DNA from: Paenibacillus sp. FSL R5-0345 | Lineage (GTDB): Bacteria; Bacillota; Bacilli; Paenibacillales; Paenibacillaceae | Length of the DNA: 64,000 nucleotides | NCBI RefSeq assembly: GCF_000758585.1 | Contig: NZ_CP009281.1 | Coordinates: 558,001-622,000, forward strand | Direction of reading: 5' to 3' | Shown here: positions 44,723 through 53,816 of the stretch, piece after piece | Layout of the letters: the number at the start of each line of letters is the position of its first letter | Numbering within the stretch: the stretch's first letter is position 1 | Notes under the pieces: generated by a model | Seen by the model: the letters and a program-made list of their open reading frames with translations, nothing else | Told to the model about the DNA's origin: nothing | Databases searched by the model: none | Position numbers and translations under genes: made by a program

Positions 44723-47155
44723 TTGTTTAACGATAAAGAATCTTTCAAACAGGTATTCCGTGAGACCCTCATTGGTAAATTAGGTAAACCACTTGAGGAA
44801 GCCTCGAATGCCGATGTCTATAAAATACTAGGCAACATGATACGCGAGAACGCCGGGAAAAATTGGGCAGAAACCAACCAGAAATATAAGATCGATAAAG
44901 ATAAGCAGGTTTACTATTTTTCAATGGAGTTCTTGATCGGTAGGCTTCTGGGGAACAATCTGCTGAATATGGGCGTACTGGAAGTAGTACGTGAAGGCTT
45001 AGCGGACCTTGGCTTCTGTTTGCAGGATATCGAGGAGGAGGAGGCGGATGCTGGGTTAGGGAATGGAGGTCTAGGTCGTCTGGCCGCTTGTTTCCTGGAT
45101 TCACTCGCCTCTCTGCAATATGCAGGACATGGCTGCGGCATACGGTATAAATATGGCCTGTTCGAGCAGAAGATCGTCGATGGGTATCAGGTGGAACTGC
45201 CTGATTACTGGCTGCAGAATGATAATGTATGGGAAGTGCGCCGCGAAGACAAGCAGGTTGAAGTTAGGTTCTGGGGGGTTATTGAGACCCGCGAAGAGAA
45301 CGGGCGGCTTATCTTTGAGCATAGTCAGTATGAGGCCGTTCGTGCAGTTCCATATGATGTTCCTATCATTGGGGCAGACCGCCGGCATGTGAATACACTG
45401 CGAAACTGGAGTGCGGAATCCATTACACAGCCTTCTAGAACCTTTGGTTCCTTTGCTGGGACGGATTATCATAAGTTTCTGGAGTATAAGCGTTCTGTAG
45501 AATCCATTTCGGAGTTCCTGTATCCAGATGACTCTCAATACGAAGGCAAGCTGCTTCGCCTGAAGCAGCAGTATTTCCTCTGCAGCGCGGGGCTGCAAAG
45601 TATTTTGCGAACTTATGCCAAGCTTGGGCTCCCTATTGAATCGCTGCCAGACAAGGTAGCTCTCCATATTAATGATACACATCCAACGCTGGTGATTCCT
45701 GAATTGATGAGGATTCTGATGGATGTACATGGCTTAGGGTGGGATGAGGCATGGAGTATCACGACGCGTATGGTCTCTTATACCAATCACACTATTCTGA
45801 GTGAAGCGCTTGAGAAATGGCCTATTCAAATGGTTAGGGAGCTACTGCCACGTATTTTTCTAATTATTGAAGAGATCAATGCCCGTTTCTGTGGCGAGCT
45901 TATGAGTCGTTATCCGGGGGATCAGGATCGAATTGCGCAGATGGCGATTATTCATGATGATCAGGTCCGGATGGCTCATCTGGCGATTGTAGCGAGCCAT
46001 AGTGTCAATGGAGTAGCGGCGCTGCATACAGAAATATTAATGAAGCGCGAGATGCGACTTTTTAATGAAATGTATCCACACCGTTTCAATAATAAGACGA
46101 ACGGAATTACCCATCGGCGATGGTTACTGCATGCCAATCCGGACCTGGCTAATTTGATCAATCAATCGATAGGGACCCGTTGGGTGAGCCATCCTCAAGA
46201 AATGATTGGCTTGATTAAATATTGTGAGGATGCTTCCTTCCAGGAACAAGTAGCCAGTATTAAGCGCCAGAATAAGCTGCGTCTTGCAGAGTACATCTAT
46301 AGTAAGCATTCGGTACATGTAGACCCCGATTCTATCTTTGATGTACAGGTGAAACGTCTGCATGCCTACAAACGCCAGCTGCTTAATATTTTGCATATTC
46401 TGCATTTGTATAATCAGATCAAAGATAATCCTTTGATGGATATGGTCCCGCGCACGTTTATATTCGGAGCAAAGGCAGCACCAAGCTATCATCTGGCGAA
46501 GCGGATTATCAAATTAATTAATACAGTTGCAGAGGTAGTCAACAAAGATCCCGATGTTAAAGGAAAGATTCGCATCTTTTTCCTTGAAAATTATTCGGTA
46601 TCCCTAGCAGAAAAGATCATTCCTGCGGCGGATATCAGTGAGCAGATTTCTACCGCCAGCAAAGAAGCGTCAGGCACCGGGAATATGAAGTTTATGATGA
46701 ATGGTGCATTGACGGTAGGTACGATGGATGGCGCTAATGTGGAAATGCATGAGATGGTGGGGGACAACAATATGTTCCTGTTCGGACTTCGTGCGGAGCA
46801 GGTCATGGATTACTACCAACATGGCGGTTATCATGCGCGTGACATTTACAACGGGGATAGTCGTGTGAAAGAAGTACTGGATCAGTTAATCAAACCAGGA
46901 CCTATATGTTGTCATGCTACGGAGTTTGAGAGCATCTTCCATTCTCTTCTGGATAATAACGATGAATTCTTTGTGCTTAAAGATTTCGCTAGTTACGTTG
47001 AGACACACGTTGAAATTGATCGGGCATATCGTAACCGACAGGAATGGCTAAAGAAGTCCATTATTAACATTGGTCATTCCGGTAAATTCTCCAGCGATAA
47101 TACAATTAGTCGTTATGCGGCAGAGATTTGGAATATAAGCCCAGTTCGACTGTAG
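44723..47155 (+). CDS. glgP: Glycogen phosphorylase
   Basis: 810 residues from TTG 44723 (AGGAGG 7 bases upstream). GT35 family. The pyridoxal-phosphate Lys lies in EASGTGNMKFMMNGALTVGT, DGANVEMHEM follows, and early motifs include DAGLGNGGLGRLAACFLDSL and GIRYKYGLFEQ. It releases glucose-1-phosphate from glycogen. No glgB or glgA lies in this cluster, unlike B. subtilis glgBCDAP, so branching enzyme and synthase must be elsewhere. A strong terminator follows. Confidence 0.97.
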   Translation: MFNDKESFKQVFRETLIGKLGKPLEEASNADVYKILGNMIRENAGKNWAETNQKYKIDKDKQVYYFSMEFLIGRLLGNNLLNMGVLEVVREGLADLGFCLQDIEEEEADAGLGNGGLGRLAACFLDSLASLQYAGHGCGIRYKYGLFEQKIVDGYQVELPDYWLQNDNVWEVRREDKQVEVRFWGVIETREENGRLIFEHSQYEAVRAVPYDVPIIGADRRHVNTLRNWSAESITQPSRTFGSFAGTDYHKFLEYKRSVESISEFLYPDDSQYEGKLLRLKQQYFLCSAGLQSILRTYAKLGLPIESLPDKVALHINDTHPTLVIPELMRILMDVHGLGWDEAWSITTRMVSYTNHTILSEALEKWPIQMVRELLPRIFLIIEEINARFCGELMSRYPGDQDRIAQMAIIHDDQVRMAHLAIVASHSVNGVAALHTEILMKREMRLFNEMYPHRFNNKTNGITHRRWLLHANPDLANLINQSIGTRWVSHPQEMIGLIKYCEDASFQEQVASIKRQNKLRLAEYIYSKHSVHVDPDSIFDVQVKRLHAYKRQLLNILHILHLYNQIKDNPLMDMVPRTFIFGAKAAPSYHLAKRIIKLINTVAEVVNKDPDVKGKIRIFFLENYSVSLAEKIIPAADISEQISTASKEASGTGNMKFMMNGALTVGTMDGANVEMHEMVGDNNMFLFGLRAEQVMDYYQHGGYHARDIYNGDSRVKEVLDQLIKPGPICCHATEFESIFHSLLDNNDEFFVLKDFASYVETHVEIDRAYRNRQEWLKKSIINIGHSGKFSSDNTISRYAAEIWNISPVRL

Positions 47156-47163
47156 GCCATCGG

Positions 47164-47217
47164 AAAAAAGCTGTCTTATAAGTAGGTATCCCCTACAACT
47201 AAGACAGCTTTTTTTTG
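47164..47217 (+). terminator. Terminator after glgP
   Basis: AAAAAAGCTGTCTTA/TAAGACAGCTTTTTTT hairpin with an inner GTAGG/CCTAC extension. It is immediately followed by repeat copy 4. Confidence 0.9.
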
Positions 47218-47314
47218 AAATATAAGACATAAAGTATAAGTTTCACACCATACTTTATGTCTTATATTTCTCGCTTAAACGCTTACCGTCCTTATGAGGA
47301 CGACGAAGGCGTTT
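47218..47314 (+). repeat. Double-hairpin intergenic repeat, copy 4 (best conserved)
   Basis: Perfect 20-base stem at 47218-47237 and 47250-47269 with a 12-base loop AAGTTTCACACC, then CTCGCTTAAACGCTTACC and a second hairpin GTCCTTATGAGGAC inside AAACGC/GGCGTTT. It lies between glgP and the convergent msrC-like gene. Confidence 0.9.
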
Positions 47315-47355
47315 AAGCTTGACCTATCAGAAAGTATATATTTGTGAGAGGATTT

Positions 47356-47835
47356 TTAGATAGCTTCCGATACTAATGCTGCGAACCGCTCCAGAAACCG
47401 GCGTTCTTCATCATCAAAGCGATCCTTGAGCGGACTATCGATATCCAGTACGCCAAGCAAGCGGTCATCCTTTATTAAAGGCACAACAATCTCGCTGTTA
47501 GAGGCTGCATCACAGGCAATATGACCTGGGAATGCATGTACATCTCCTACTACAAGCGTGCGTCGCTCTGCTGCTGCCGTTCCGCACACCCCGCGGGATA
47601 GTGGAATTCGAATGCATGCAGGGAGGCCTTGAAAGGGTCCGAGTACTAGCTCCTTACCGTCAAATAAATAAAATCCAGCCCAATTCGTATCCGGCATAGC
47701 GTGTTTAAGCAGTGCCGAAGCATTAGCTAGATTGGCTGTAGCACTTGGTTCGTCCTTCATCAATGCTTCGAGTTGGGTTAGAACGGCTTCAAACTGCTCG
47801 CTGCGCGTTCCATCATATGGCATAGCTTGAAACAT
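47356..47835 (-). CDS. msrC: Free methionine-(R)-sulfoxide reductase (GAF domain, fRMsr)
   Basis: 159 residues with GGAAGG before the ATG. GAF fold of the YtsP/fRMsr type: TNWAGFYLFDGKELVLGPFQ, GLPACIRIPLSRGVCGTAAA, FPGHIACDAASNSEIVVPLI. Three Cys at the conserved positions match the catalytic and resolving residues of the family. It reduces free L-methionine-(R)-sulfoxide. No neighbours point to an operon. Confidence 0.93.
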   Translation of the reverse strand: MFQAMPYDGTRSEQFEAVLTQLEALMKDEPSATANLANASALLKHAMPDTNWAGFYLFDGKELVLGPFQGLPACIRIPLSRGVCGTAAAERRTLVVGDVHAFPGHIACDAASNSEIVVPLIKDDRLLGVLDIDSPLKDRFDDEERRFLERFAALVSEAI

Positions 47836-48062
47836 GAAGCATCACCTTCCTGTACTTTAAAGTCAATATGAAACCATAACTGTAACTAACAACATAGTAC
47901 AGCTATGTGGGGTACGTCAAGACACAACATTGTTTTGTAATATTTTGTAGTACGCTATGATCTGTATAAAGTGTTGAGCCCTTACGATGATGTTTCCAAT
48001 GAACTGTCATAGGGTAATGCAAGAGTAAATACCGAAGGCTTTGTAGCCAGAAGGAGTGGAAT

Positions 48063-48335
48063 ATGCGCGCCGATGTACAGAACTTGTTCATAGGAATTCA
48101 CATGCTTTATTGTGCACATGATAAAGATGTGACGATCTCGGAGATGCTGCTCGGACTGGAAGACATGGGGTATCGTGTAGGAGAACGCGAAGTGAAACAG
48201 GAATTGGAAAAGCTGACGCTGGACAACTTTCTGACTGCACATAGTGAAGGGTACAGTATCACTGGCACGGGTATTGAAGAGTTCAAGGATATTCGAGCCA
48301 AACTTCAGGTGTTGTGTAGTGAAGTCGTGAATTGA
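48063..48335 (+). CDS. Small winged-helix-like hypothetical protein
   Basis: 90 residues with AGAAGGAGTGGAAT before the ATG. Helices and a beta hairpin suggest a PadR- or winged-helix-like fold: VQNLFIGIHMLYCAHDKDVT, ISEMLLGLEDMGYRVGEREV, then DNFLTAHSEGYSITGTGIEE as a possible wing. It may bind DNA or act as a small regulator. I do not recognise a named family. A terminator follows at 48367-48418. Confidence 0.75.
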   Translation: MRADVQNLFIGIHMLYCAHDKDVTISEMLLGLEDMGYRVGEREVKQELEKLTLDNFLTAHSEGYSITGTGIEEFKDIRAKLQVLCSEVVN

Positions 48336-48366
48336 CGGAATGGAATCATTAATCGGTAAGGTTATT

Positions 48367-48418
48367 AAAAAGCGTTTGGATCAAGTGGTGAGTGTGCCGC
48401 CTGATCCGGGCGCTTTTT
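48367..48418 (+). terminator. Terminator after winged-helix-like gene
   Basis: AAAAAGCGTTTGGATCA paired with TGATCCGGGCGCTTTTT across a 20-base loop. Confidence 0.75.
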
Positions 48419-48509
48419 ACAATATAAGATGTTAAAAAATTAGAACTTTTAGCTTAAGGATATACTCTTGAATGATGTATAATTGATAAGTTGAAGGGGG
48501 GGCGGAGAA

Positions 48510-49070
48510 TTGTATCTATGCAATGGAGTGACACCTACACTGTTTGGTAGAAGATTAAAATTATGTGCTATGACTACTGAGCATGCTTCAGCATTATTTC
48601 AGGTATGGTCTCATCCGGACGTTTCTCTCTGGCTGGGTGCACCGGCGTTATCTTCTATAGAAGAAACGAAACAGCTTATTGAACTACTATCACAGATGGC
48701 TCAGGAAGATGAGAGCTTACGTTGGAGTATTATTGGACCTGGGGAGGAAGTCATAGGTAGCTGTGGTTATAACCATTGGCAGCTTCAGGGAGCTTACCGT
48801 GGTGAAATAGGCTGTGATCTGTCACCTGCCTTTTGGGGACTTGGATATATGAAAGAAGCGCTTGAGCTTGTACTCGATTTTGGCTTCAATATTATGGGCT
48901 TGAATCGAATAGAAGCACTTTGTCATCCTGATAATATCCGTGCGGAGAAGCTGGTAAATGCGCTTGGATTTCAGAAGGAAGGCGTATTGCGTCAATATCG
49001 GCAGATTGATTCCGGCTTTCAGGATGCTGCTCTTCATGCTCTGCTGCGCGAGGAGTGGCAATTCACATAA
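48510..49070 (+). CDS. GNAT acetyltransferase (RimJ/RimL type)
   Basis: 186 residues from TTG 48510 (GGCGGAG upstream). GNAT motifs of the ribosomal-protein N-acetyltransferase subgroup: EVIGSCGYNHWQLQGAYRGE, EIGCDLSPAFWGLGYMKEAL, LNRIEALCHPDNIRAEKLVN and ALGFQKEGVLRQYRQ. The target amine is unknown. It is 24 bases before the MFS drug-exporter gene, so the two may be co-expressed. Confidence 0.92.
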   Translation: MYLCNGVTPTLFGRRLKLCAMTTEHASALFQVWSHPDVSLWLGAPALSSIEETKQLIELLSQMAQEDESLRWSIIGPGEEVIGSCGYNHWQLQGAYRGEIGCDLSPAFWGLGYMKEALELVLDFGFNIMGLNRIEALCHPDNIRAEKLVNALGFQKEGVLRQYRQIDSGFQDAALHALLREEWQFT

Positions 49071-49094
49071 TACATAAAGAGAGGGTTTGGAACA

Positions 49095-50603
49095 TTGAAG
49101 TCAACAAGGGATTTAGAACGCAAACTAATATTAACAGGGGTACTACTGGCTACGTTTCTGGCCGCTATTGAGGGGACTGTAACGGGGCCAGCGGGGCCGG
49201 CGATTGTTGGCGATTTTCAGGGAATGCAGTGGCTGAGCTGGATATTTACTTCATATTTATTGGCAATGGCTATTACAACACCTATTTTCGGCAAAATCAG
49301 TGATCTATTCGGACGCAAGCCTGTATTCATGTGGGGAGCGGCTGTTTTTTTATTAGGCTCATTATTATGCGGCATATCGCAAAGTATGGAACAGCTGATC
49401 CTGTTTCGCGCGATACAGGGGATCGGTGCGGGTGCACTTATTCCAATGACCTTTACGATTATCGGTGATATTTACAGCATTGAAGAAAGAGCAAAGACGC
49501 AAGGGTTGCTAAGCTCTGTTTGGGGGATTTCCTCTTTGGTAGGGCCGCTGCTTGGGGGCTATGTTGTCGATTACTTAAGCTGGCGCTGGGTATTTGTATT
49601 TAATCTGCCATTTGGTGTGTTGGCAATGATATTTATTGCGCGCTACCTGAAGGAAGAGAAGGTGCGTCGGAAGACACAAATCGACGTGGCAGGCGTTCTT
49701 CTTTTTGCAGCAGGGATGGGGGCTCTACTCTTTGGACTTTCTACGGGAGGGCAGAACCTGGCATGGACCTCTCCATTACTACTCGCAACACTGGGTGCAG
49801 CGGTTATCCTGCTAATCCTGTTTCTGTTTGTGGAGCGCCGTGCACCAGAGCCTATGCTTCCGCTGAACCTATTCTCAAATCGTAACATCGCGGTATCAAC
49901 GGGTGCTAATCTGCTGGTAAGTACATTAATTATTGGACTTTCTACGTATATTCCCTTATGGGTGCAGGGCGTATCAGGAAAAAGCGCTGCGATCTCAGGC
50001 TTGCTGCTTGCTCCAATGTCCGTAGGTTGGATGTTTGGGTCAATCGCAGGTGGACGAATGATTCTGCGGGCAGGTTCTCGCCGAACTGCAATGCTTGGAT
50101 TGATGATGATTGCTGCCGGAGCTATTGGTCTGGTTTTCTTGACCGGAGAGTCTTCGCAGCTAATCCTCTTATGCTTGATGCTGGTCTGTGGAGTAGGGTT
50201 CGGATACTCCTCTACGGTCTTCACGATTATCGCGCAGTCCTCGGTTGCGTATGATCAACGTGGCGCATCCACAGCGCTTAATGCATTTACAAGGTCACTG
50301 GGTCAGACCATTGGGGTGGCTATATTTGGTTCCTGGCTGAACTTGAATATTGATCAGCTGCTGCGAAAACAACCAGATTCAAACGTTACAGGTGATGACA
50401 TTAATAAGTTGCTTGGCTCGCATACAGGAACTAATCTGTCTGGTGAAGTATCAAACAGTTTGCGTGGTGCACTTGAAGGGGGACTTCATTCGTTATTTAT
50501 CATGATGGCAGTTTTCGCGGTGTTGTCGTTAGTAATATCTTGGGGTTTGCGCAAGGGTGTACCTTCCGTTGAGGACGCTACTTCGTCTTTGAAAAAGGCA
50601 TAA
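49095..50603 (+). CDS. MFS drug exporter, DHA2 (14-helix) type
   Basis: 502 residues from TTG 49095 (GAGAGGG upstream). About 14 helices. Motif A GKISDLFGRKPVFMWGAAVF, motif B LFRAIQGIGAGALIPMTFTI and motif C WGISSLVGPLLGGYVVDYLS are characteristic of proton-driven multidrug exporters of the EmrB/QacA group. The substrate is not readable. The nearby MarR gene on the other strand is a plausible regulator. A terminator follows at 50624-50660. Confidence 0.94.
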   Translation: MKSTRDLERKLILTGVLLATFLAAIEGTVTGPAGPAIVGDFQGMQWLSWIFTSYLLAMAITTPIFGKISDLFGRKPVFMWGAAVFLLGSLLCGISQSMEQLILFRAIQGIGAGALIPMTFTIIGDIYSIEERAKTQGLLSSVWGISSLVGPLLGGYVVDYLSWRWVFVFNLPFGVLAMIFIARYLKEEKVRRKTQIDVAGVLLFAAGMGALLFGLSTGGQNLAWTSPLLLATLGAAVILLILFLFVERRAPEPMLPLNLFSNRNIAVSTGANLLVSTLIIGLSTYIPLWVQGVSGKSAAISGLLLAPMSVGWMFGSIAGGRMILRAGSRRTAMLGLMMIAAGAIGLVFLTGESSQLILLCLMLVCGVGFGYSSTVFTIIAQSSVAYDQRGASTALNAFTRSLGQTIGVAIFGSWLNLNIDQLLRKQPDSNVTGDDINKLLGSHTGTNLSGEVSNSLRGALEGGLHSLFIMMAVFAVLSLVISWGLRKGVPSVEDATSSLKKA

Positions 50604-50623
50604 TTCATTCTCTAAATCACATA

Positions 50624-50660
50624 AAGAAGCCCGACCAGGCATTTGCCGGTCGGGCTTCTT
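50624..50660. terminator. Bidirectional terminator between DHA2 exporter and MarR genes
   Basis: AAGAAGCCCGACC/GGTCGGGCTTCTT perfect hairpin; both flanks are usable. Confidence 0.9.
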
Positions 50661-50717
50661 CGTGTGAAAACAGCTTGTCTAACAAATATGAAGTGAAAAG
50701 CAGCCTAGACGCTAGTT

Positions 50718-51185
50718 CTACTTACGGGGAAGAGGGGAAAGCTTCTCAGCTTGCAGGCCCATCTTCTTGAGCAGAGTGATCATTTGTTCCTTCTCTTCAT
50801 CATTCAGTCCACTGAATGCAAGATGAAGACGCTCTGAGTATTTCGGATACATCTCATTCATGAGACGTTCGCCTTCCGCTGTCAGTTCTGCGAAAATCAC
50901 ACGACGATCACTTGGACAAGGCTTGCGTTGCAAATAGCCACGTTCTTCGAGCTTGTCGATCACGTAAGTCACGTTACCGCTTTGTAGCAGCAGTTTAGCA
51001 CCAATTTGTTGAATGGGCTGTGGTCCCTTATAGTACAACACTTCCATGACGGCAAAGGCAGTAGGATTAAAACCTTCAATTTTGCTGCCGGTAACAGCAT
51101 GCTCATTAATACTCTTGAATGATTTGGCAAATACCCGGTACAAATGTAGTGTTAATTGTGTATCACGTTCATAAGATTGTATCAT
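50718..51185 (-). CDS. MarR-family transcriptional regulator
   Basis: 155 residues from ATG 51185 (GGGTGGAG upstream); a frame open to 51338 has no good site and lacks family character. The winged helix is KLLLQSGNVTYVIDKLEERG with the wing RKPCPSDRRVIFAELTAEGE. One Cys (KPC) is in the wing. Stretches AFAVMEVLYYKGPQPIQQIG are typical. It faces the MFS gene at 51530 across a 344-base gap with a palindromic TTTTAATTATTAAAA, so it may regulate either MFS neighbour. Confidence 0.94.
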   Translation of the reverse strand: MIQSYERDTQLTLHLYRVFAKSFKSINEHAVTGSKIEGFNPTAFAVMEVLYYKGPQPIQQIGAKLLLQSGNVTYVIDKLEERGYLQRKPCPSDRRVIFAELTAEGERLMNEMYPKYSERLHLAFSGLNDEEKEQMITLLKKMGLQAEKLSPLPRK

Positions 51186-51340
51186 GCTTCTCCACCCTCT
51201 ATCGTTAATCATGTGAACTCGTCGCACGTCTGTAATCATATTAATTAGTGCACGGTTTACCTGTGCAACGAACTTTGAGATAACAATAGAATACGTGAAA
51301 GATTGAATGAAGAACATGTGATTTGTCACAATGAGCAACT

Positions 51341-51355
51341 TTTAATTATTAAAAA
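51341..51355. promoter_or_regulatory. AT-rich palindrome upstream of the MarR gene
   Basis: TTTTAATTATTAAAA is symmetric about its central base, in the 344-base gap between the divergent MarR and MFS genes. Such AT-rich palindromes are common MarR operators, but AT-rich intergenic sequence also produces them by chance. Confidence 0.35.
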
Positions 51356-51484
51356 TCAAACAATTTTTTGAAGATGTTGAAATTGAATGTTTTTTGACCT
51401 CAGTCTCTGATAGGATCTCAATTTCATCCCCCGGTTCAAGTACTATTTACGCCTCCAGACGGATGAATGACAATCTCCAATATT

Positions 51485-51512
51485 TTACTATTATTTCATT
51501 GAGAAATAGTAA
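51485..51512. promoter_or_regulatory. Inverted repeat just upstream of MFS gene
   Basis: Perfect 8-base arms TTACTATT and AATAGTAA with a 12-base spacer, ending 18 bases before the ATG. It could be an operator or an mRNA hairpin near the ribosome site. Confidence 0.4.
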
Positions 51513-51529
51513 CGGGGAGTGAAGTGAAG

Positions 51530-52873
51530 ATGGAGGAACATCGAATTCATGATTTAAAAGAAAGTAAGCTAACCGCAAATAAGCCGTTCATGCTGCTTAT
51601 CGCCGCACAGCTTGTATCGAATGTAGGAGACTGGTTGCATATCCTTGCGCTACTGACAATGGTAGGGTTCAAATGGAATGCTACACCGTGGGAAATTACG
51701 GCTATATCTTTATGTATGGCTGTACCTCTGTTGTTAGGAGGCCCCTTTGCTGGTTATTTAAGTGATCGTTTCAACCGAAAGGCACTAATGATTGGTTCGG
51801 ATATAGCACGTTCGGCGATTGTGATTTGCTTAGTATTTGCAGGCTCGCTGTGGCAAGTCTATGTGCTGCTACTGGCAAAAGGATGTATGGATGTGCTTTT
51901 CTCACCGGCCAAAAGCGGAAAGATTAAGGAACTTGTTCCCGCGGCCCAGATGGATAAAGCGATGGCGCTTAGTTCATCTATAGAACAGATAACCAAAATT
52001 GTGGGGCCCGCTCTCGGGGGATTGTTGGTGGCAGCCTTCGGAATAGCTGCTTGTTACATGATTGACTCTGCTACTTTCATTTTATCGGCGATCATTTTGG
52101 TTGGATTACCGCGAATAGCTGCGGTGAAGAAGGAGAATGCAGAAGCAAGCACAGGGGAAACTGAGGTGCGTAAATCCTTCCGCCAAGAAATGTCCGCGGG
52201 TCTGCAGGTGATCGCAGGAATGCCTGTGGTGCTCTGTGGAATTGTTACGTTGGTACTGGTACTGTTAATGCTGCAGATCGGTGACTCTCAGATTGTAACG
52301 TTATTCCGGGAAATTCCAGGTGTAAACGGTGATTTGCTGGGGTGGTGTGTAGCAGCCAGTGGCCTTGGAACCTTATTATCAGCGCTGTTTGTGAGCCGTG
52401 TAGGCAGTGGCAAGCATCCGCTCATCTTTATGGGATTAGGGGCTGTAATCATGGGAGCTGTCTTCTCGAGTGCAGGGATCGTAACTGCTCACGGTCAGGC
52501 AGGAATCTGGATGAACATTGCTTTGTTTGGGTCCTTCATGTTTGCCGGTGTGGGTGCAGGACTAGCGTTTATACCCTTTAATTCGATGCTCCAGCAACGG
52601 ACACCTGCAGAATACACGGGACGTGTGTTTGGGACCATAGGCAGTCTGACAAGCGCGGCCGTCATTCTAGGACCTGTAGCCGGTGGAGCTTTAGTGACAG
52701 CATCAGGTCCAGTGTCTGCCTTTATTCTATCTGGTCTGCTTACAGGAGTGCTGGGGCTGGGGTTGTTAATGCTGCGTGGCAAAATTGAGCGCAGGGATGA
52801 GGCGGCTATCAAGCAGCTGGAGGGAGCAGCAGCGACGAATAACATGGATCTTGTAGGACAGACCTCCCTTTAA
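51530..52873 (+). CDS. MFS transporter, 12-helix, DHA3-like
   Basis: 447 residues from ATG 51530 (GGGGAG 10 bases upstream). Motif A is AGYLSDRFNRKALMIGSDIA; LVSNVGDWLHILALLTMVGF at helix 1 and SSSIEQITKIVGPALGGLLV are typical of the MefA/enterobactin-exporter-like (DHA3) subgroup. The C-terminal 40 residues are charged and cytoplasmic. It probably exports a macrolide-like or siderophore-like compound; the real substrate is unknown. The stop lies inside a terminator hairpin at 52859-52889. Confidence 0.92.
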   Translation: MEEHRIHDLKESKLTANKPFMLLIAAQLVSNVGDWLHILALLTMVGFKWNATPWEITAISLCMAVPLLLGGPFAGYLSDRFNRKALMIGSDIARSAIVICLVFAGSLWQVYVLLLAKGCMDVLFSPAKSGKIKELVPAAQMDKAMALSSSIEQITKIVGPALGGLLVAAFGIAACYMIDSATFILSAIILVGLPRIAAVKKENAEASTGETEVRKSFRQEMSAGLQVIAGMPVVLCGIVTLVLVLLMLQIGDSQIVTLFREIPGVNGDLLGWCVAASGLGTLLSALFVSRVGSGKHPLIFMGLGAVIMGAVFSSAGIVTAHGQAGIWMNIALFGSFMFAGVGAGLAFIPFNSMLQQRTPAEYTGRVFGTIGSLTSAAVILGPVAGGALVTASGPVSAFILSGLLTGVLGLGLLMLRGKIERRDEAAIKQLEGAAATNNMDLVGQTSL

Positions 52874-52889
52874 TGGGAGGTTTCTTTTG
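52859..52889 (+). terminator. Terminator overlapping the stop of the MFS gene
   Basis: GACCTCCC/GGGAGGT hairpin followed by TTCTTTTG. The stop codon falls in the loop. Confidence 0.8.
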
Positions 52890-53075
52890 TTCGCTATTGA
52901 GCAGGGCTTAAGTTATTATTGTGAAAAAAGCAGCTTGATTATTTTCAGGAAAAATATATAGTACGATTAGATAAGTTTCGATTGCCTCTGTTGACCATTC
53001 GAATATCATTCATATACGTTATAGAGAATGCAATCTATAATAGTATTTATTAGAAGTATCTAGGAGATGGAGAAT

Positions 53076-53816
53076 ATGGAAAAAGAAGAAACAATAGTGG
53101 ATACCGAGAGCTATGACGACATTGTACTCGATGTTGAGATCGATGAAGCTGGCTATGAGGCGGGAGATCCTTGCATATTCGATATTTCTTTTCAGGTGAA
53201 GCGAGGGCAGTTGCTCGGACTGATCGGACCTAATGGTGCTGGAAAGAGTACAACCATTAAGACCCTGCTTGGTTTGCTGAAGAATACCAAGGCTAAGGTG
53301 TCTTTTAGCGGAGTTAATAAATCTTACGCTTATGTACCGGAACAGCCTGTGTTTTATGAGGATTTGACGTTGTGGGAGCATTTGGATTTAGCAGCCGCTG
53401 CTTATGGACTGAAGTATGAACAGTTCGAAGAAACTGCAGAAGGGTTGCTGAAGCAGTTTGGTATGGGCCATGTACGCAATGATCTTCCAGCCGGGTTCTC
53501 AAAGGGCATGAAACAAAAAATGATGCTAATGCTTGGTTTTTTGGTACAGCCAGATGTTTATATTGTGGACGAGCCGTTTATCGGTCTAGATCCTCGCGCC
53601 ACTAAAGATTTCTTGCGACTTCTGGAAGCAGAGCGGAAGCGAGGGGCAGGTGTATTAATGTCTACGCATGTACTGGATACTGCAGAGAAGATATGCGATG
53701 ATTTCGTACTGATCTCCGGGGGAAGGGTTGCCGCCTCGGGAACACTCGAAGATATACGTGATTATGCTGGACTGCCGGAGGCGTCGTTGTTTGATTGCTT
53801 CGACGAACTGACATGA
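53076..53816 (+). CDS. ecsA: ABC transporter ATP-binding protein, EcsA-type
   Basis: 246 residues from ATG 53076 (GGAG 9 bases upstream). Walker A GLIGPNGAGKSTTIKTLLGL, the variant signature LPAGFSKGMKQKMMLMLGFL, Walker B YIVDEPFIGLDP and the His switch MSTHVLDTAEK. EcsA-like length and a downstream EcsB-like permease whose start overlaps its stop (ATGA). EcsAB in Bacillus affects secretion and membrane proteolysis. A YthPQ-type paralog is the alternative. Confidence 0.9.
   Translation: MEKEETIVDTESYDDIVLDVEIDEAGYEAGDPCIFDISFQVKRGQLLGLIGPNGAGKSTTIKTLLGLLKNTKAKVSFSGVNKSYAYVPEQPVFYEDLTLWEHLDLAAAAYGLKYEQFEETAEGLLKQFGMGHVRNDLPAGFSKGMKQKMMLMLGFLVQPDVYIVDEPFIGLDPRATKDFLRLLEAERKRGAGVLMSTHVLDTAEKICDDFVLISGGRVAASGTLEDIRDYAGLPEASLFDCFDELT

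Noticed and set aside
48063..48335. Firm call as a PadR regulator
   Set aside because: The helix pattern is suggestive only; key family residues could not be confirmed.
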